A DNA stretch of 64,000 nt from positions 3,224,001-3,288,000 of the forward strand of contig NZ_JALJWH010000001.1 of assembly GCF_024168825.1 (NCBI RefSeq). Direction: 5' to 3'. The notes under the pieces were generated by a model that saw nothing but the letters and a program-made list of their open reading frames with translations, was not told the origin of the DNA and ran no database searches. A program made the position numbers and the translations under genes. The DNA is from Paenarthrobacter sp. A20. Its GTDB lineage: Bacteria > Actinomycetota > Actinomycetes > Actinomycetales > Micrococcaceae. Below, piece after piece: positions 1 through 9,410 of the stretch; positions within the stretch are counted from its first letter, which is position 1; each line of letters begins with the position of its first letter.

Positions 1-200
1 GGTGAAGAGGCTTAGCTGGGGAAGGCTTTGTCAGGCCAAAGGGGGTGTGGACATTGTCCACACTTAAATCTCCTTTGTTGAGCCTGATTCCGGCCATTGG
101 CTTCTCCCTTATTCCGCCTACACCTATTCATGCATGGGAGTGGCCGTAGCGACATGACGCGGATCCTGAAGCGCTGCGTGTGCAGAGTCATTGCGCGAGG
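1..200 (+). repeat. Partial copy of a dispersed repeat element (copy R1)
   Basis: This is the right-hand part of an element seen again at about 8811-9410 and 44139-44740, in the same orientation. Bases 27-47 are identical over 21 nt to a stretch starting near 9270 in the second copy. The palindrome GTGTGGACATTGTCCACAC at 47-65 corresponds to GTGTGGACAATGTCCACAC at the left end of the third copy. The next 120 bases stay recognisably similar to the second copy (CCATTGGCTT near 95, CTCATGCATG-like stretch near 128). No gene is supported. The element runs off the window. Confidence 0.6.
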
Positions 201-549
201 AGAGTTCAGTAATAACGGTCGCCCGAGTGGGTTTCAATGTGGTCTTGGCCGTGTCATCGACGCGCACGGCGTAATCAACTGGGACACGGGCCCGCTGCAG
301 ATGACCGTTCCCAGCGGTGCCAGCAGAACATTGCAGAGACGACGTTTCTCGGCTGATTCCGTGGTCTCTCCCATGGATCGATTTGGATCCTCCGTCGGCT
401 GCCCGCCACACCGCTCAGTGCCCGTTCCGTAAGGGTCTTTCTTGCGTCTGAGGTATGCGCTTCGCTGCTTGGCCGGGGAAGCGCCTTCTTCCTGCTGGCC
501 CGACACCCAGTCAGCTTCAGGGGTGGAGAGAGCTAATAGGTTCGCTAGC
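201..549. other. Intergenic, no gene recognised
   Basis: Short open frames exist on both strands but none shows a family-like sequence, a good ribosome binding site or a sensible context. The stretch separates the repeat copy on the left from the 3' end of the sugar ABC transporter operon. Nothing is seen in it apart from the hairpin listed next. Confidence 0.5.
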
Positions 550-593
550 GACAAGGGCAAAGACCAGGACGAATCCTGGCCTTTGCCCTTGTC
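550..593 (-). terminator. Strong hairpin downstream of the sugar ABC operon
   Basis: The arms 550-569 and 574-593 form a 20-bp stem with one mismatch around the tetraloop CGAA. It lies about 65 bases beyond the stop codon of the last permease gene, which ends at 658. It is therefore the likely transcription terminator or 3'-end stabiliser of that leftward operon. There is no strong T-run on the operon strand, so rho-independent function is not certain. Confidence 0.6.
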
Positions 594-657
594 TCTCGCT
601 ATTGATGGGTTCGCGCCGTCAATTTGGGTGGAAGGTTTTGGAAGGAAGGATGATTAG

Positions 658-1494
658 CTAGCCCTTGACTGAGCCCGCCGTGAGTCCTTGGACGATGAAC
701 TTGCTGGCGAAGGCGAAGATGACCAAGGTCGGCACCACCGTCAGCACTGCGGCAGCTGACATGGAACCCCAATCGATGTTGAAGCTGGAGATGAACCCGG
801 CCAGTGCCGTCGGGATTGTCTTGTTGGCGTCGCTGTTCATCAAGGTCACCGACAGGAAGAGCTCGTTCCAGCAATTCACAAAGTTGAACACGAAGCTCGC
901 GGCCACGCCTGGCAGCATCACGGGGACCAGCACCCTGAACAGTGCACCTACGCGGGAACAGCCATCGATCATGGCCGCCTCCTCCAGTGCATCGGGGACG
1001 TTCTCGAAGAACCCGCGCAGCATGATGGTGCAGAAAGGGATGCAGATCGCGATGTAAATCAGAATCAGCCCCGTCTTGGAATCCACGAGGCCAAAGTCGC
1101 TCATCATCAGGTACAGCGGGCCCAGCGCTATGAAGCCGGGGATCATCTGGGTCACCAGGAACGCGCCCATGACCGCGCCGCGGCCGGAGAACTCGAAGCG
1201 GGCCAACACGTAGGCGGACAGCAGCGAGATCAAGGTGGCCGCGGTGGACGCAACGGTGGCCACGATCAGGCTGTTGATCATGTACTGGCCGAAGTCCGAC
1301 TTGGTGAAGAGGCCGATGTAGTTCTCCAGGGATAGCTGGCGCGGCCAGTAGTCCAGCGGTAGCGAGTAGATCGCCCCCGGTTCCTTCAATGATGTGATGA
1401 TGATCCAGTACAACGGAAACACGGTGACCAGCAGGCACAGTGAAAGGAAGACGACCTTGCCGATGCGCCCGGCGATGCTTGCTCGGTTGATCAT
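658..1494 (-). CDS. Carbohydrate ABC transporter permease, MalG type
   Basis: This 278-residue integral membrane protein is the second permease subunit of a CUT1-type sugar importer. Hydrophobic segments are spread along the chain. The EAA loop that docks on the ATPase (EEAAMIDGCSR followed by LVPVMLPG) lies at about residues 170-200, as in MalG homologues. The start overlaps the stop of the upstream permease by 4 bp (ATGA), so the two are translationally coupled. No ATPase gene is in the operon, so a shared MsiK-like ATPase encoded elsewhere is expected, as is common in actinobacteria. The nearby GH36 enzyme suggests an alpha-galactoside substrate (inference). Confidence 0.9.
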   Translation of the reverse strand: MINRASIAGRIGKVVFLSLCLLVTVFPLYWIIITSLKEPGAIYSLPLDYWPRQLSLENYIGLFTKSDFGQYMINSLIVATVASTAATLISLLSAYVLARFEFSGRGAVMGAFLVTQMIPGFIALGPLYLMMSDFGLVDSKTGLILIYIAICIPFCTIMLRGFFENVPDALEEAAMIDGCSRVGALFRVLVPVMLPGVAASFVFNFVNCWNELFLSVTLMNSDANKTIPTALAGFISSFNIDWGSMSAAAVLTVVPTLVIFAFASKFIVQGLTAGSVKG

Positions 1495-2462
1495 TTCTGC
1501 GCCTTTCGGGGTCGGACCGTCATGAGGTAGAAGGCGGCGAAGAGCATGAGGGTGACGACGACGATCAGGCCCAGGGCCGATGCCTTGCCGTAGTCGCCCT
1601 CCTGCGTAATTTTGATCATGTAGGTGGTAATGATGTGCGTCTGGTCGGCCGGTCCGCCGCCTGTCATCGCGAAGATGATGTCGGGAAAGTTGAAGATCCA
1701 GATGACCCGCAGCAGGATCGTTAGGGCCAGCGTGGTGGCGATGCTGGGAAGAGTGATGTTGAAGAAGGTCCGCACCTTACCTGCACCGTCGATCGCCGCT
1801 GCCTCGTACATCTCGTCAGAGACGGACTGCAGGGCGGCGAGGATCATGATGGCGAAGAAGGTCACGCCGTACCAGATGTTGGCGATGACGATGGCCGTCA
1901 TGGCAAAGCCTGGTTCCGCCAGCCACGGGATGGGGGATTCGATCAGCCCGGCCTTCATGAGCAGATCGTTGACCACGCCGAACTCGGCGTTGAACATCCA
2001 ACGGAACAGCATGCCGATCAGGAACCCGGACACGGCCCAGGGGAAGAAGAGGAAGGCCTGGTAGGTGCCGCGCATCCGGAAGCGCCGCTTCAGGAAGAGC
2101 GCGACGGCGAAGCCGATCACCACCTGCGGCGCAAGAGAACCAACCACCCAGACAACTGTGTTGCGCACGATGCCCCAGAACTCCGGGGCATCGAACAGGC
2201 TTTGGAAATTCCCGAACCCCACCCAAGAGGTGTCGGAGAGGTCGTTAAGGTTCCAATGTCGGAACGCCATTTGGCTTCCGGCGATCATCGGATAGTAGGT
2301 GAAGATGCCGACGAAGACCGCTGCAGGCCCCAGGAAGGCCAACATCGTCAGCGCAGTCTTGGAATTGAAAGGCCTCTTGTTTAGATTCTTGTTGCTCGCC
2401 CCGGGTGGCGCGTCCCGACGTGGGGAGGGACGCGCCGCCGCGTGCTCAATTTCGAGAGTCAT
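1491..2462 (-). CDS. Carbohydrate ABC transporter permease, MalF type
   Basis: This 323-residue membrane protein has a polar N-terminal tail of about 30 residues followed by several membrane segments. Its EAA motif (YEAAAIDGAGKVRTFF, then ITLPSI) lies around residues 215-240. It is the partner of the MalG-type permease that follows with a 4-bp overlap. It begins 6 bases after the stop of the solute-binding protein gene, giving the usual CUT1 order of binding protein, permease, permease. Substrate specificity cannot be read from the permease itself. Confidence 0.9.
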   Translation of the reverse strand: MTLEIEHAAARPSPRRDAPPGASNKNLNKRPFNSKTALTMLAFLGPAAVFVGIFTYYPMIAGSQMAFRHWNLNDLSDTSWVGFGNFQSLFDAPEFWGIVRNTVVWVVGSLAPQVVIGFAVALFLKRRFRMRGTYQAFLFFPWAVSGFLIGMLFRWMFNAEFGVVNDLLMKAGLIESPIPWLAEPGFAMTAIVIANIWYGVTFFAIMILAALQSVSDEMYEAAAIDGAGKVRTFFNITLPSIATTLALTILLRVIWIFNFPDIIFAMTGGGPADQTHIITTYMIKITQEGDYGKASALGLIVVVTLMLFAAFYLMTVRPRKAQK

Positions 2463-2468
2463 TGTTGG

Positions 2469-3765
2469 CTAGCCTGCCGTCTTTTCAGTCCAGTAGGTGT
2501 CCCAGCTGGCGAGCAGCTCAGCGGTGGACAGCTTCCCTGACAAGACGCCCTGAATGTCGCTGTCGGCCTTCTTGATCCACTCGGCCCACCAGGACACCCC
2601 GCGGGGCTGGACGACGGGGATGTATGTCTGCGGGTTTTGGGTCATGGTGAGGTATGCGGCCCAAGGTCCGGTGCTGTAGAAGCTGTCCTGTGCCGCGGAC
2701 TTCAGAATCGGCACCAGGCTGTTCTCCTTGGTGAAGGTGGTGGCAGCGTCGCCCTCGGTGAGGTATTTGACCAGCTTCACGGCCTCGGGCTTGAGATTGG
2801 AAGTGGCGGCGACGCCCCAGCCTGCGGTACCTACGGGCTGGAGGGCTTTGCCGCCGGGGCCGACGGGCATAGGTGCTACGTTCCACTGCCCGGTGGTGAT
2901 GGCCTTGGACTCTCGGACGGTGGCGATGACTTCGGGATCCTGCAGCAGGAACGACGTCGAGCCGTTGCTGAAACCCTGCACCATTTCGGGGTAGCCCCAG
3001 GCCGCGGAGGACGGGGGGGGAACCCTTCTTGAACAGTTCGAGGTAGAGGTCCATGGCCTCCTGTGCCTTGGGCGAGGAGAAGATTGTCTTGCCGCTGCTC
3101 AGCCTGAACGCGTTTTCCTTGTCGACTTCATCGGCTACGTACGCCCCGATGATGGTGATGGCGGTGGAATTGGCGTTGGGGCCGCCCCGGAAGGCGTAGC
3201 CAAACTTGCCGTCGTCGGGCTGGTTAAGCGCGGTGGCCTGGGTTAGCAGGTCGGGCCAACTGGCCGGTGGACCGGAGAATCCGGCATCCTTTGCCAAGTC
3301 GGTGCGGTGGAACAGGGACAGGCCGTAGAAGCCGTAGGGAATGTAGTAGGTCTTGCCGTCCTGCTTGGAATAGTGGACTGCGTTGTCTGTCAGGTCCTTC
3401 CAACCGTCCCAGTCTTTGAGGTCTGCGGTCATGTCGTACAGCCATTTGTTGGCGCCGAATGATCCGACCGTGGTGTCGCGGGTCTCGACGACGTCGACCC
3501 CTTTGCCGGACTGAAGCATTTGCTGGATCTTCTGGTCGGCCTGTTCTGTGGGCGGCGAGATCAGGTCCACATTGATGTTGGGATTTTCTTTTTCGAAGCC
3601 GGAGATCATTTTTTTGATGGTCTCTGTGCGGGTTGGGTTGGTGAGGCTTTCGACCATCTTCAGGGTGACCTGGCCATTGCTTGCCGGTTGCTCGCCGCTA
3701 CAGCCGGCAAGTGCCAGGACGGCCGCTAGGCCCACTGCGGCGGATGTGATGAATCTGGATTTCAC
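2469..3765 (-). pseudogene. Sugar ABC transporter solute-binding lipoprotein, frameshifted
   Basis: The gene would encode a family-1 extracellular solute-binding protein of about 431 residues. The start is GTG at 3765, with GGAGG six bases upstream. The N-terminus is a lipoprotein signal with lipobox LAGC. The frame from 3765 is convincing up to about residue 250 (KKGSPP). It then turns into arginine-rich nonsense, while family-like sequence resumes in another frame (YPEMVQGFSNGS onward) and ends at 2469. The switch falls on eight consecutive G at 3013-3020. Removing one base restores a continuous reading frame. Either the gene is inactivated, it is slippage-prone, or this is a sequencing error in a homopolymer. 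Confidence 0.85.
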
Positions 3766-3840
3766 GGGGATCCTCCATTGACTGACTTGTTCGTGGAAAG
3801 TGGTCGCCGCGCCGGCTTGGCGGAGCGGCGATGGTGGTGC

Positions 3841-4236
3841 TCAGTTGGTGCGGTCTAGCCGTACCAACTCGGGGACAGCCTGCTCGGCGAAAATTCCGTA
3901 GCCCGCGGGTGAGCCGTACGGCAGAACGGAAATTCGCGGGACACCCTGCCCGCCGAGGGTGGGAAGAACAGTTTCTATGTCCCGTTCCTCCCACATGTAC
4001 GCCGGGACCGCGTGTGAGTCCTCGTGAATGGCGACCATCGCGAACTGCCCTAGGAACCATTCGCGCGGGTTTTCATACAGGCGTGTCGTGAGCCGGTGCT
4101 GGGCCGCGTGCTGAACCGAACCGTAGGGGCCGCGGGTGAGATGAACCTTCGACGACATGAGGGTCCAGTTGGATATCGAGGGCGGACCGTCGACTGTCAT
4201 CATCGGCTGCGGTGCCGTGAGGGGCGAGGGCAACAT
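3841..4236 (-). CDS. Hypothetical protein in the sugar uptake operon
   Basis: This open frame of 131 residues has ATG at 4236 preceded by AAGGAA six bases upstream. A longer version from 4269 is possible. The first 25 residues are low-complexity, and the rest looks like a genuine folded protein (REWFLGQFAMVAIHEDSHA, VPRISVLPYGSPAGYG). I do not recognise the family. It lies 75 bases upstream of the binding-protein gene in the same direction and is probably the first gene of that transcript. A role with the sugar transporter or alpha-galactosidase is only guessed from position. It could also be a fragment of a larger enzyme. Confidence 0.5.
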   Translation of the reverse strand: MLPSPLTAPQPMMTVDGPPSISNWTLMSSKVHLTRGPYGSVQHAAQHRLTTRLYENPREWFLGQFAMVAIHEDSHAVPAYMWEERDIETVLPTLGGQGVPRISVLPYGSPAGYGIFAEQAVPELVRLDRTN

Positions 4237-4404
4237 GAGCGTTTCCTTGCTCGGGAGTAACGGGAACATCAGTAACGTACATCACGGCCCATCCAAAGAC
4301 AACAGACAACTAAGGCAAGTCATAGGATCACTTTCGCGATAAGTCGTTGAATAGCGCTCTTTGGAGAGCATTTTCTTGGATAGTGATATGATGACTTTGT
4401 TATG

Positions 4405-4415
4405 AAGTATGACAA
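4405..4415. promoter_or_regulatory. Candidate GntR operator between divergent genes
   Basis: AAGTATGACAA matches the FadR-type GntR consensus TNGTNNNACNA except for its first base. It sits in the 250-bp divergent interval between the sugar uptake operon and the GntR gene starting at 4486, where an autoregulatory operator is expected. The flanking TTGT at 4398 and ACAA at 4412 form an imperfect inverted repeat. Confidence 0.35.
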
Positions 4416-4485
4416 GAGGCTCATTTGGCGCTCTTGTCGCGGTGGGAGCGTGTAGTCTCCCATTAGAAGCGAAGGAGGCGGCGAA

Positions 4486-5178
4486 TTGAATGCAGTCGAG
4501 ACGGCCATGGAGGGCCTGCGGAACAAGATTGCCTCGGGCGAGCTTGCAGCCGGGCAGAAGTGCCCGCCGGAGGCGGAACTGTCCGCCCAACTAGGCGTGT
4601 CACGCAGTTCTCTGCGGGAGGCGGTGCGTGCGATGTCGGCTCTGGGCGTGATGGAATCCCGGCATGGCTCGGGAACTTACGTCTCCTCCCTGGACCCGAC
4701 CGTGGTCCTGCAAAACTTTGCGTTATTGGTGGACCTGCTCCCGCTGGACAGGCTGCTGGAACTTTTTGAGATCCGCCGACTGCTTGAATCCCACGCAGCA
4801 GCAACAACGGCCGCCAATGCCACACCCGAGGATTTGACCGAGCTCATGGCGCTGGTGGCCAGCATGGAGGCCGCGGTCGATCCCACCGAATATGCCGAGC
4901 TCGATTCCCGGTTCCACGAGGCAGTCTGCCGTGCTAAGGGCAATTCCACGCTCTCAACGCTGGTCAGGGTCTTCCGATCCCGCGGCGATCATTTCCACAT
5001 CTACGATGGTGAAGAAGGCGAAATCGTGCGGGCCAACAGCACTGCCGGGCACCGGGCCATCGCCAGCGCGATAGTAGATCGTGATCCAACATCGGCCGCC
5101 ACCGCCATGGCTGCGCACATTGCCCAGACGGAATCCCTGCTGAAGAAGCGTCGAGCGAGCCCGCGGAGCCAGAACTAA
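4486..5178 (+). CDS. GntR-family regulator, FadR subfamily (FCD domain)
   Basis: This is a 230-residue transcriptional regulator. An N-terminal winged helix covers about residues 5-70 (LGVSRSSLREAVRAMSALG, GSGTYV), and an all-helical FCD ligand domain covers about 85-215 (FEIRRLLES, FHEAVCRAKGN, AGHRAI). The start is TTG at 4486, chosen because GAAGGAGG lies seven bases upstream and the only nearby ATG is out of frame. It is divergent from the sugar uptake operon and upstream of the alpha-galactosidase in the same direction. It probably controls both (inference). Confidence 0.88.
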   Translation: MNAVETAMEGLRNKIASGELAAGQKCPPEAELSAQLGVSRSSLREAVRAMSALGVMESRHGSGTYVSSLDPTVVLQNFALLVDLLPLDRLLELFEIRRLLESHAAATTAANATPEDLTELMALVASMEAAVDPTEYAELDSRFHEAVCRAKGNSTLSTLVRVFRSRGDHFHIYDGEEGEIVRANSTAGHRAIASAIVDRDPTSAATAMAAHIAQTESLLKKRRASPRSQN

Positions 5179-5676
5179 CTGGGTGACAACTGAGCCCCTC
5201 CGGCACACCTAGGACGGTACGTGGATCCGGCGTCGAGCAGTTCCAACGGCAGCTCGAGCTCAAGGTACACGGTGGTTCGCCCTTGGGCACACGTCCCGAT
5301 CCGGCATGCCATGCCCAGCCGGCCCGATGGTGGACGACGAGGACGGCGTTTCACCATCGAACACGGCCATGTGAGCCGCCATCCAGCGAACACTTGAACA
5401 TCTGCCGACGCCAAAACCAAGGTGCGGCTCCCAGCCTCCCTGCCCATCGCCCGTAAACGGGCACCTTAACTGCAGGTACCGGAACGACAGGAACGATATG
5501 TCCCCTCATCGTCAACGACAGAACGTCAACGGCCCCATTCTGATCTCTGGAAGTAGTAAACCCGGACGGTGCAGGGCCCCGCACCAGGCTAGCGTCAAGC
5601 TCCCCGGTCGAGGTCCGGCGGGCTCGACGAGCCATCCGGGGGCATCCGGGGTCAAGACGTTGGCGGTGGCTGCCAA
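5179..5676. other. Intergenic stretch of about 500 bp, no gene recognised
   Basis: No frame on either strand has a recognisable product. A minus-strand frame across 5175-5447 has protein-like composition near its C-terminus but no family signature, so I do not call it. The stretch may be a decayed gene or a long leader of the alpha-galactosidase. The start of that gene at 5677 is GTG without a clear ribosome binding site. Confidence 0.4.
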
Positions 5677-7959
5677 GTGAGCGCCACGACGGTGACGGGT
5701 ACCCTTCCCGAAGCGATCCATTTCAGGGCCAAGGGATGCTCCCTCCTGATCGACCTCACCGAACCGGGTATACCTGTGATCCTGCACTGGGGAGCCGATC
5801 TTGGCGTCCTCGGCGAGGACGGCGTGGCCGCCGCCCGGATAGCAGGCTCTGCACACATCCCGTACTCGTGTTCGCCCAACGTGCGAGAACCTTCTCTTCT
5901 GCCGGATGCCCGCAATGGCTGGCTCGGTCGTCCCGGCCTGTTGGCGTCCCGGCAAGGACGCCAGTGGGCACATCATTTCAGCGTGACGTCAGTAGATATC
6001 AACAGTGTGCCCTGCACGACCCCCGGTGCGATCGAAACCGGTCCGGGTCGGCTGAGAGTCCACAGCACCGACCATGAGAGCGCGCTCGAACTCGACCTCG
6101 ACGTCGAACTTCATTCCTCAGGGCTGCTGCGAACCAGAGCAAAACTCACAAACAGGGGCGATCCCCTGGAGGTCCAACAGCTGCACCTCAGCCTTCCCGT
6201 ACCAAGGCAGGCCAGCGAACTCCTGGACTTCGCAGGACGCTGGGGAATGGAACGTATCGTGCAGCGTCAGCCCTTCGCCGTCGGTCAGCACCTACGGGAA
6301 AACCGGCGGGGCAACACCGGCGTCGATGCCGCCCATGTCCTTCACGCCATCGAACCAGGAACAGATTTTGAGCAGGGTGAGGCATGGGGGGTACATACGG
6401 GTTGGAGCGGTAACCACGTCCACGTTGCCGAACAAGCAAATACCGGCGAACGCCTACTGGGCGGCGGGGAACTGCTCATGCCCGGGGAGATACTCCTTCA
6501 GGACGGCGAGGAGTACCTCACTCCGTGGATATACGGCTCCTACGGTGTCGGGCTGGACCAAGTAGCCCACCGCTTCCACGACTACCTCCGCGCCAGGCCA
6601 CAGCATGTGTCCACGCCACGACCTGTCACACTCAATCTTTGGGAAGCAGTCTATTTCGACCATGACGAGCCGCGGCTGCTTGAACTCGTTGATCTCGCCG
6701 CAGATATCGGCATCGAGCGATTCGTTCTCGATGACGGATGGTTCGGTGGCCGCCGGCACGCACGCACCGGACTGGGAGACTGGAACGTATCCGAGCAAGC
6801 CTGGCCCCAGGGCCTGCATCCGCTTGTCGACGCCGTCAAAGGCCACGGAATGCAATTCGGGCTATGGGTTGAGCCGGAGATGGTTAACCTCGACTCCGAC
6901 CTGGCCCGAGCCAACCCCGAGTGGATTGCCAGCGCAAGGGCTGATCCGCCCATTGAGCAGCGACACCAACACCTGCTGGACCTGACGAATCCCCGATGCT
7001 ACAAGAACATCAAATCCCAACTCGAAGCCCTACTGACCGAATACCCCATTGATTACCTCAAATGGGACCACAACCGGGACGCCGTGGAGGCAGGCTCCCA
7101 AATCCGGGGCGGAACCCCTATCGGACACGATCAGACCCTGGCCGTCTACCGCATGATCGACGAACTGAAATCCATGTTTCCAGGCCTGGAAATCGAATCC
7201 TGCGCCGGCGGCGGCGGCCGCATCGACCTTGGCATCCTCGAGCGGACAGACCGTGTCTGGGTCTCTGATTGCATCGACCCACTCGAACGGCAACGCCTGA
7301 TGCGTTGGACAGGCCAGCTCATTCCCCCCGAACTCATGGGCGCCCATGTTGGGTCCCCCCGATCTCACACAACGGGCCGAACACATGACCTTTCCTTCCG
7401 GGGGGCCGCAGCCTTGCTGGGACACTACGGCGTCGAATGGGACCTCAGTTCAGCCACCATGAATGAACGGAAAAGCCTCGCCGGATGGATCGCAACCTAC
7501 AAACAGCATCGTGCCCTCATCGCCTCCGGACGGGCACTGCGGGGCCCTGACCCAGCCGAGGACACCTGGCTGAGCGGTGTCACAGCAGCCGACGGAAGCG
7601 AAGGACTCTTTGTCATCTCAAGCATGGCATGGTCGGCAACCAGACCCAGTGCCCGGGCGAGACTGCGTGGACTCGATCCCGCCAGAAGCTACAACGTAAC
7701 ACCGGTAGTCCCCGCCGACCTCCCGTCGGGACTTGTCGAAACCGCTTGGTGGTCCCACCAAGGCCTCGCGATTCCAGGCTCGGTCTTGCAGATCTCCGGC
7801 CTGCAAATACCCACCACCCATCCAGAACAAAGCATCGTCATTCACGTAAAGGCAACAACCGGACCCGACCGGCCAAGGAAAGGGGCCGATGGGAAACAGG
7901 ACGAAGACAGCACTGACCCGGAAAGTCCACTAAACGCCAGCCGCGGATCCAAACGCTGA
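5677..7959 (+). CDS. Alpha-galactosidase, glycoside hydrolase family 36
   Basis: This 760-residue enzyme hydrolyses terminal alpha-1,6-galactose from substrates such as melibiose or raffinose, with retention. An N-terminal beta-sandwich (about 1-330) precedes the catalytic barrel. The barrel shows FVLDDGWFGGR near 350, the nucleophile in YLKWDHNR (Asp near 464) and the acid/base in WVSDCIDP (Asp near 531). A beta-rich C-terminal domain and a charged 35-residue tail follow. No signal peptide is visible, so it acts in the cytoplasm on imported sugar. Length is normal for the family. Specificity within GH36 is inferred, not proven. Confidence 0.93.
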   Translation: MSATTVTGTLPEAIHFRAKGCSLLIDLTEPGIPVILHWGADLGVLGEDGVAAARIAGSAHIPYSCSPNVREPSLLPDARNGWLGRPGLLASRQGRQWAHHFSVTSVDINSVPCTTPGAIETGPGRLRVHSTDHESALELDLDVELHSSGLLRTRAKLTNRGDPLEVQQLHLSLPVPRQASELLDFAGRWGMERIVQRQPFAVGQHLRENRRGNTGVDAAHVLHAIEPGTDFEQGEAWGVHTGWSGNHVHVAEQANTGERLLGGGELLMPGEILLQDGEEYLTPWIYGSYGVGLDQVAHRFHDYLRARPQHVSTPRPVTLNLWEAVYFDHDEPRLLELVDLAADIGIERFVLDDGWFGGRRHARTGLGDWNVSEQAWPQGLHPLVDAVKGHGMQFGLWVEPEMVNLDSDLARANPEWIASARADPPIEQRHQHLLDLTNPRCYKNIKSQLEALLTEYPIDYLKWDHNRDAVEAGSQIRGGTPIGHDQTLAVYRMIDELKSMFPGLEIESCAGGGGRIDLGILERTDRVWVSDCIDPLERQRLMRWTGQLIPPELMGAHVGSPRSHTTGRTHDLSFRGAAALLGHYGVEWDLSSATMNERKSLAGWIATYKQHRALIASGRALRGPDPAEDTWLSGVTAADGSEGLFVISSMAWSATRPSARARLRGLDPARSYNVTPVVPADLPSGLVETAWWSHQGLAIPGSVLQISGLQIPTTHPEQSIVIHVKATTGPDRPRKGADGKQDEDSTDPESPLNASRGSKR

Positions 7960-8049
7960 ACGGACACCTCCCGCCCGGCAGGAGCTCCGCCGGCGCGACT
8001 CCCGCTGGGCGGATGGCCCTGAAACAGAAACAAATGAGGGCCGGACGGA
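7960..8049. other. Short spacer after the alpha-galactosidase
   Basis: There is no gene here. The sequence between the alpha-galactosidase stop and the IS110 remnant contains short GC-rich inverted repeats (CCCGCC and GGCGGA type) that could act as a weak terminator. Confidence 0.3.
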
Positions 8050-8586
8050 CTAAGCCCGGCGCATAGCCATCATGGAACGGCCTACTGACAGATTTGCCCT
8101 CGCCAGGGAAAACATGACCTGCCGCGGTTTCACCTGGGCCATCACTGCAGCGCGGGGCCCGCATTGCGGTTGTACGCTCGGCCCGCAGAACCCGCAGGGA
8201 TTCCACTGCTCCGTTCCGGGAGATTTCGGGGTGACGCCTGCCCTGCCGGAGAGCAGCGATTCTGCGGCTTGATAGGCATCGAGCGGATCGGATTTTCCCC
8301 GCAGCCGGCGTGCCTGCCGGTTCGGGCGCATCACTTCCACCACGCGGATGCCCTTTCGGGTGAGCACACGTGAGAGTTCGGCGCCGTAGCTGCCGGTTCC
8401 TTCCACACCGGCGGCGAGAACGGAACCGAAGCCGGTGATGAAGTCGATGATTCCCTGATAGCCGGCTCCCGCTGCCGGGAATTCCTTGTCCGCCAGATGT
8501 TGGCCGGTGTCGGTGATGACTCCGACGTGGTGGGTATCGGCGTGGGTGTCGATCCCGGCGATGACTTTCAGATATTCCTTTGTCAT
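8050..8586 (-). mobile_element. IS110-family transposase remnant, frameshifted and truncated
   Basis: The frame from ATG 8586 gives the N-terminal RuvC-like DEDD domain of IS110 transposases: AGIDTHADTH (first Asp), EGTGSYG (Glu) and KSDPLDAY (Asp). After about residue 125 (GVTPKS) the family-like sequence moves to another frame (RNGAVESLRVLRAERT) and then returns (AVMAQVKPRQ), so two frameshifts bracket a segment of about 25 codons. The C-terminal Ser-containing domain of the 340-400-residue family is missing. The element is dead. I could not define its ends. Confidence 0.8.
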
Positions 8587-8810
8587 GATGAAACTGCCCT
8601 GACCTTTGAAAGCGATGGGAAAAGGGCACGCCGGCCGGGTGGGCAGACAAGACAGTAATGGGACTCTTCGCAACAAGCTCCTATGAGGTCATGTCCACCT
8701 GGCCGTCGCGTTTACTGCGGCCGTGTTGTGGTGGACAGATCATTGTCACGACAACCCTCACGCGGGCGTCAGCCACACTTCGAGCCACACCGCAACACAC
8801 CCAATTCCAT

Positions 8811-9410
8811 CATTACTGTCCACACTTTCCGCCCCGGACTGGGTCGTACGCCCATCGGACTGGCCCCGGATTCCGCATGTTTCCGCCACTTCCCAGTGTT
8901 TCCAAAGCCTGGAATCCCGTTCGAGCCCCACATCGGGCACGGCATACCCCCTCGTCAGAGGGGGTTTTTGCTTTAACGTGTGTACATTCCGTGTGGTCAG
9001 GTCCCTCTGACACTGGCCGCGGGGTGTGCCTGGCGCCGCGGGTCACCTGTGAAGTTGTGGGGGAGCGGGTTCAGGACCGTGGCTGGTGGGCCCTCCGCGT
9101 GCTCTGAACTGGGGCTATAGGCTCCTCTCTTGGTTCGTCCGGTAGGTCATGTTTGGCCTACACCTCTTCATGGGTAGGAGGACTGAGCGCAACATGACTT
9201 CGAGATCTTGCGTCAAAGATCCTGGGTTTGCCTCGTTCTGGCGTGAGGAGGCCGGGCCGGCCGATATTTTGTCAGGCCAAAGGGGGTGGGACATTCTCCA
9301 CACCAAAGTCTTCTTTATAGTGACCGATTGCAGCCATTGGCTTGTCTGTTCTTCGGGCTACATCTACTCATGCATGTGAGTTGGCTTGGCGTCACTACGC
9401 ACTCCAGCTG
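8811..9410 (+). repeat. Dispersed repeat element, copy R2
   Basis: This stretch aligns along its length with 44139-44740 in the same orientation, with scattered substitutions. Shared blocks include the CGCATGTTTCCGCCACTTCC stretch near 8874, the terminator hairpin at 8946, CCTGGCGCCGCGGGTC near 9029, and CTACACCTCTTCATGGGTAG near 9158. The right part (9240-9400) also matches the left edge of the window. A degraded form of the GTGTGGACAATGTCCACAC palindrome lies at each end (GTCCACACTTTCC near 8818, GTGGGACATTCTCCACACC near 9286). No transposase is encoded, so this looks like a small non-autonomous element. Confidence 0.7.
8946..8969 (+). terminator. Rho-independent terminator inside repeat R2
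   Basis: The arms ACCCCCTC (8946-8953) and GAGGGGGT (8958-8965) pair perfectly around the loop GTCA and are followed by a run of T. This is a textbook terminator reading rightward. The same hairpin is conserved in copy R3. Confidence 0.85.

Noticed and set aside
97..657. Several short open frames at the left edge
   Set aside because: They overlap each other on both strands, lack ribosome binding sites and family-like sequence, and partly lie in the repeat element.
8915..8945. tRNA-like T-arm sequence (CGTTCGAGCCCCAC) just before the terminator in R2, also in R3 at about 44250
   Set aside because: The stem bases do not pair, and no anticodon arm or acceptor match can be built upstream. At most it is a decayed tRNA end.
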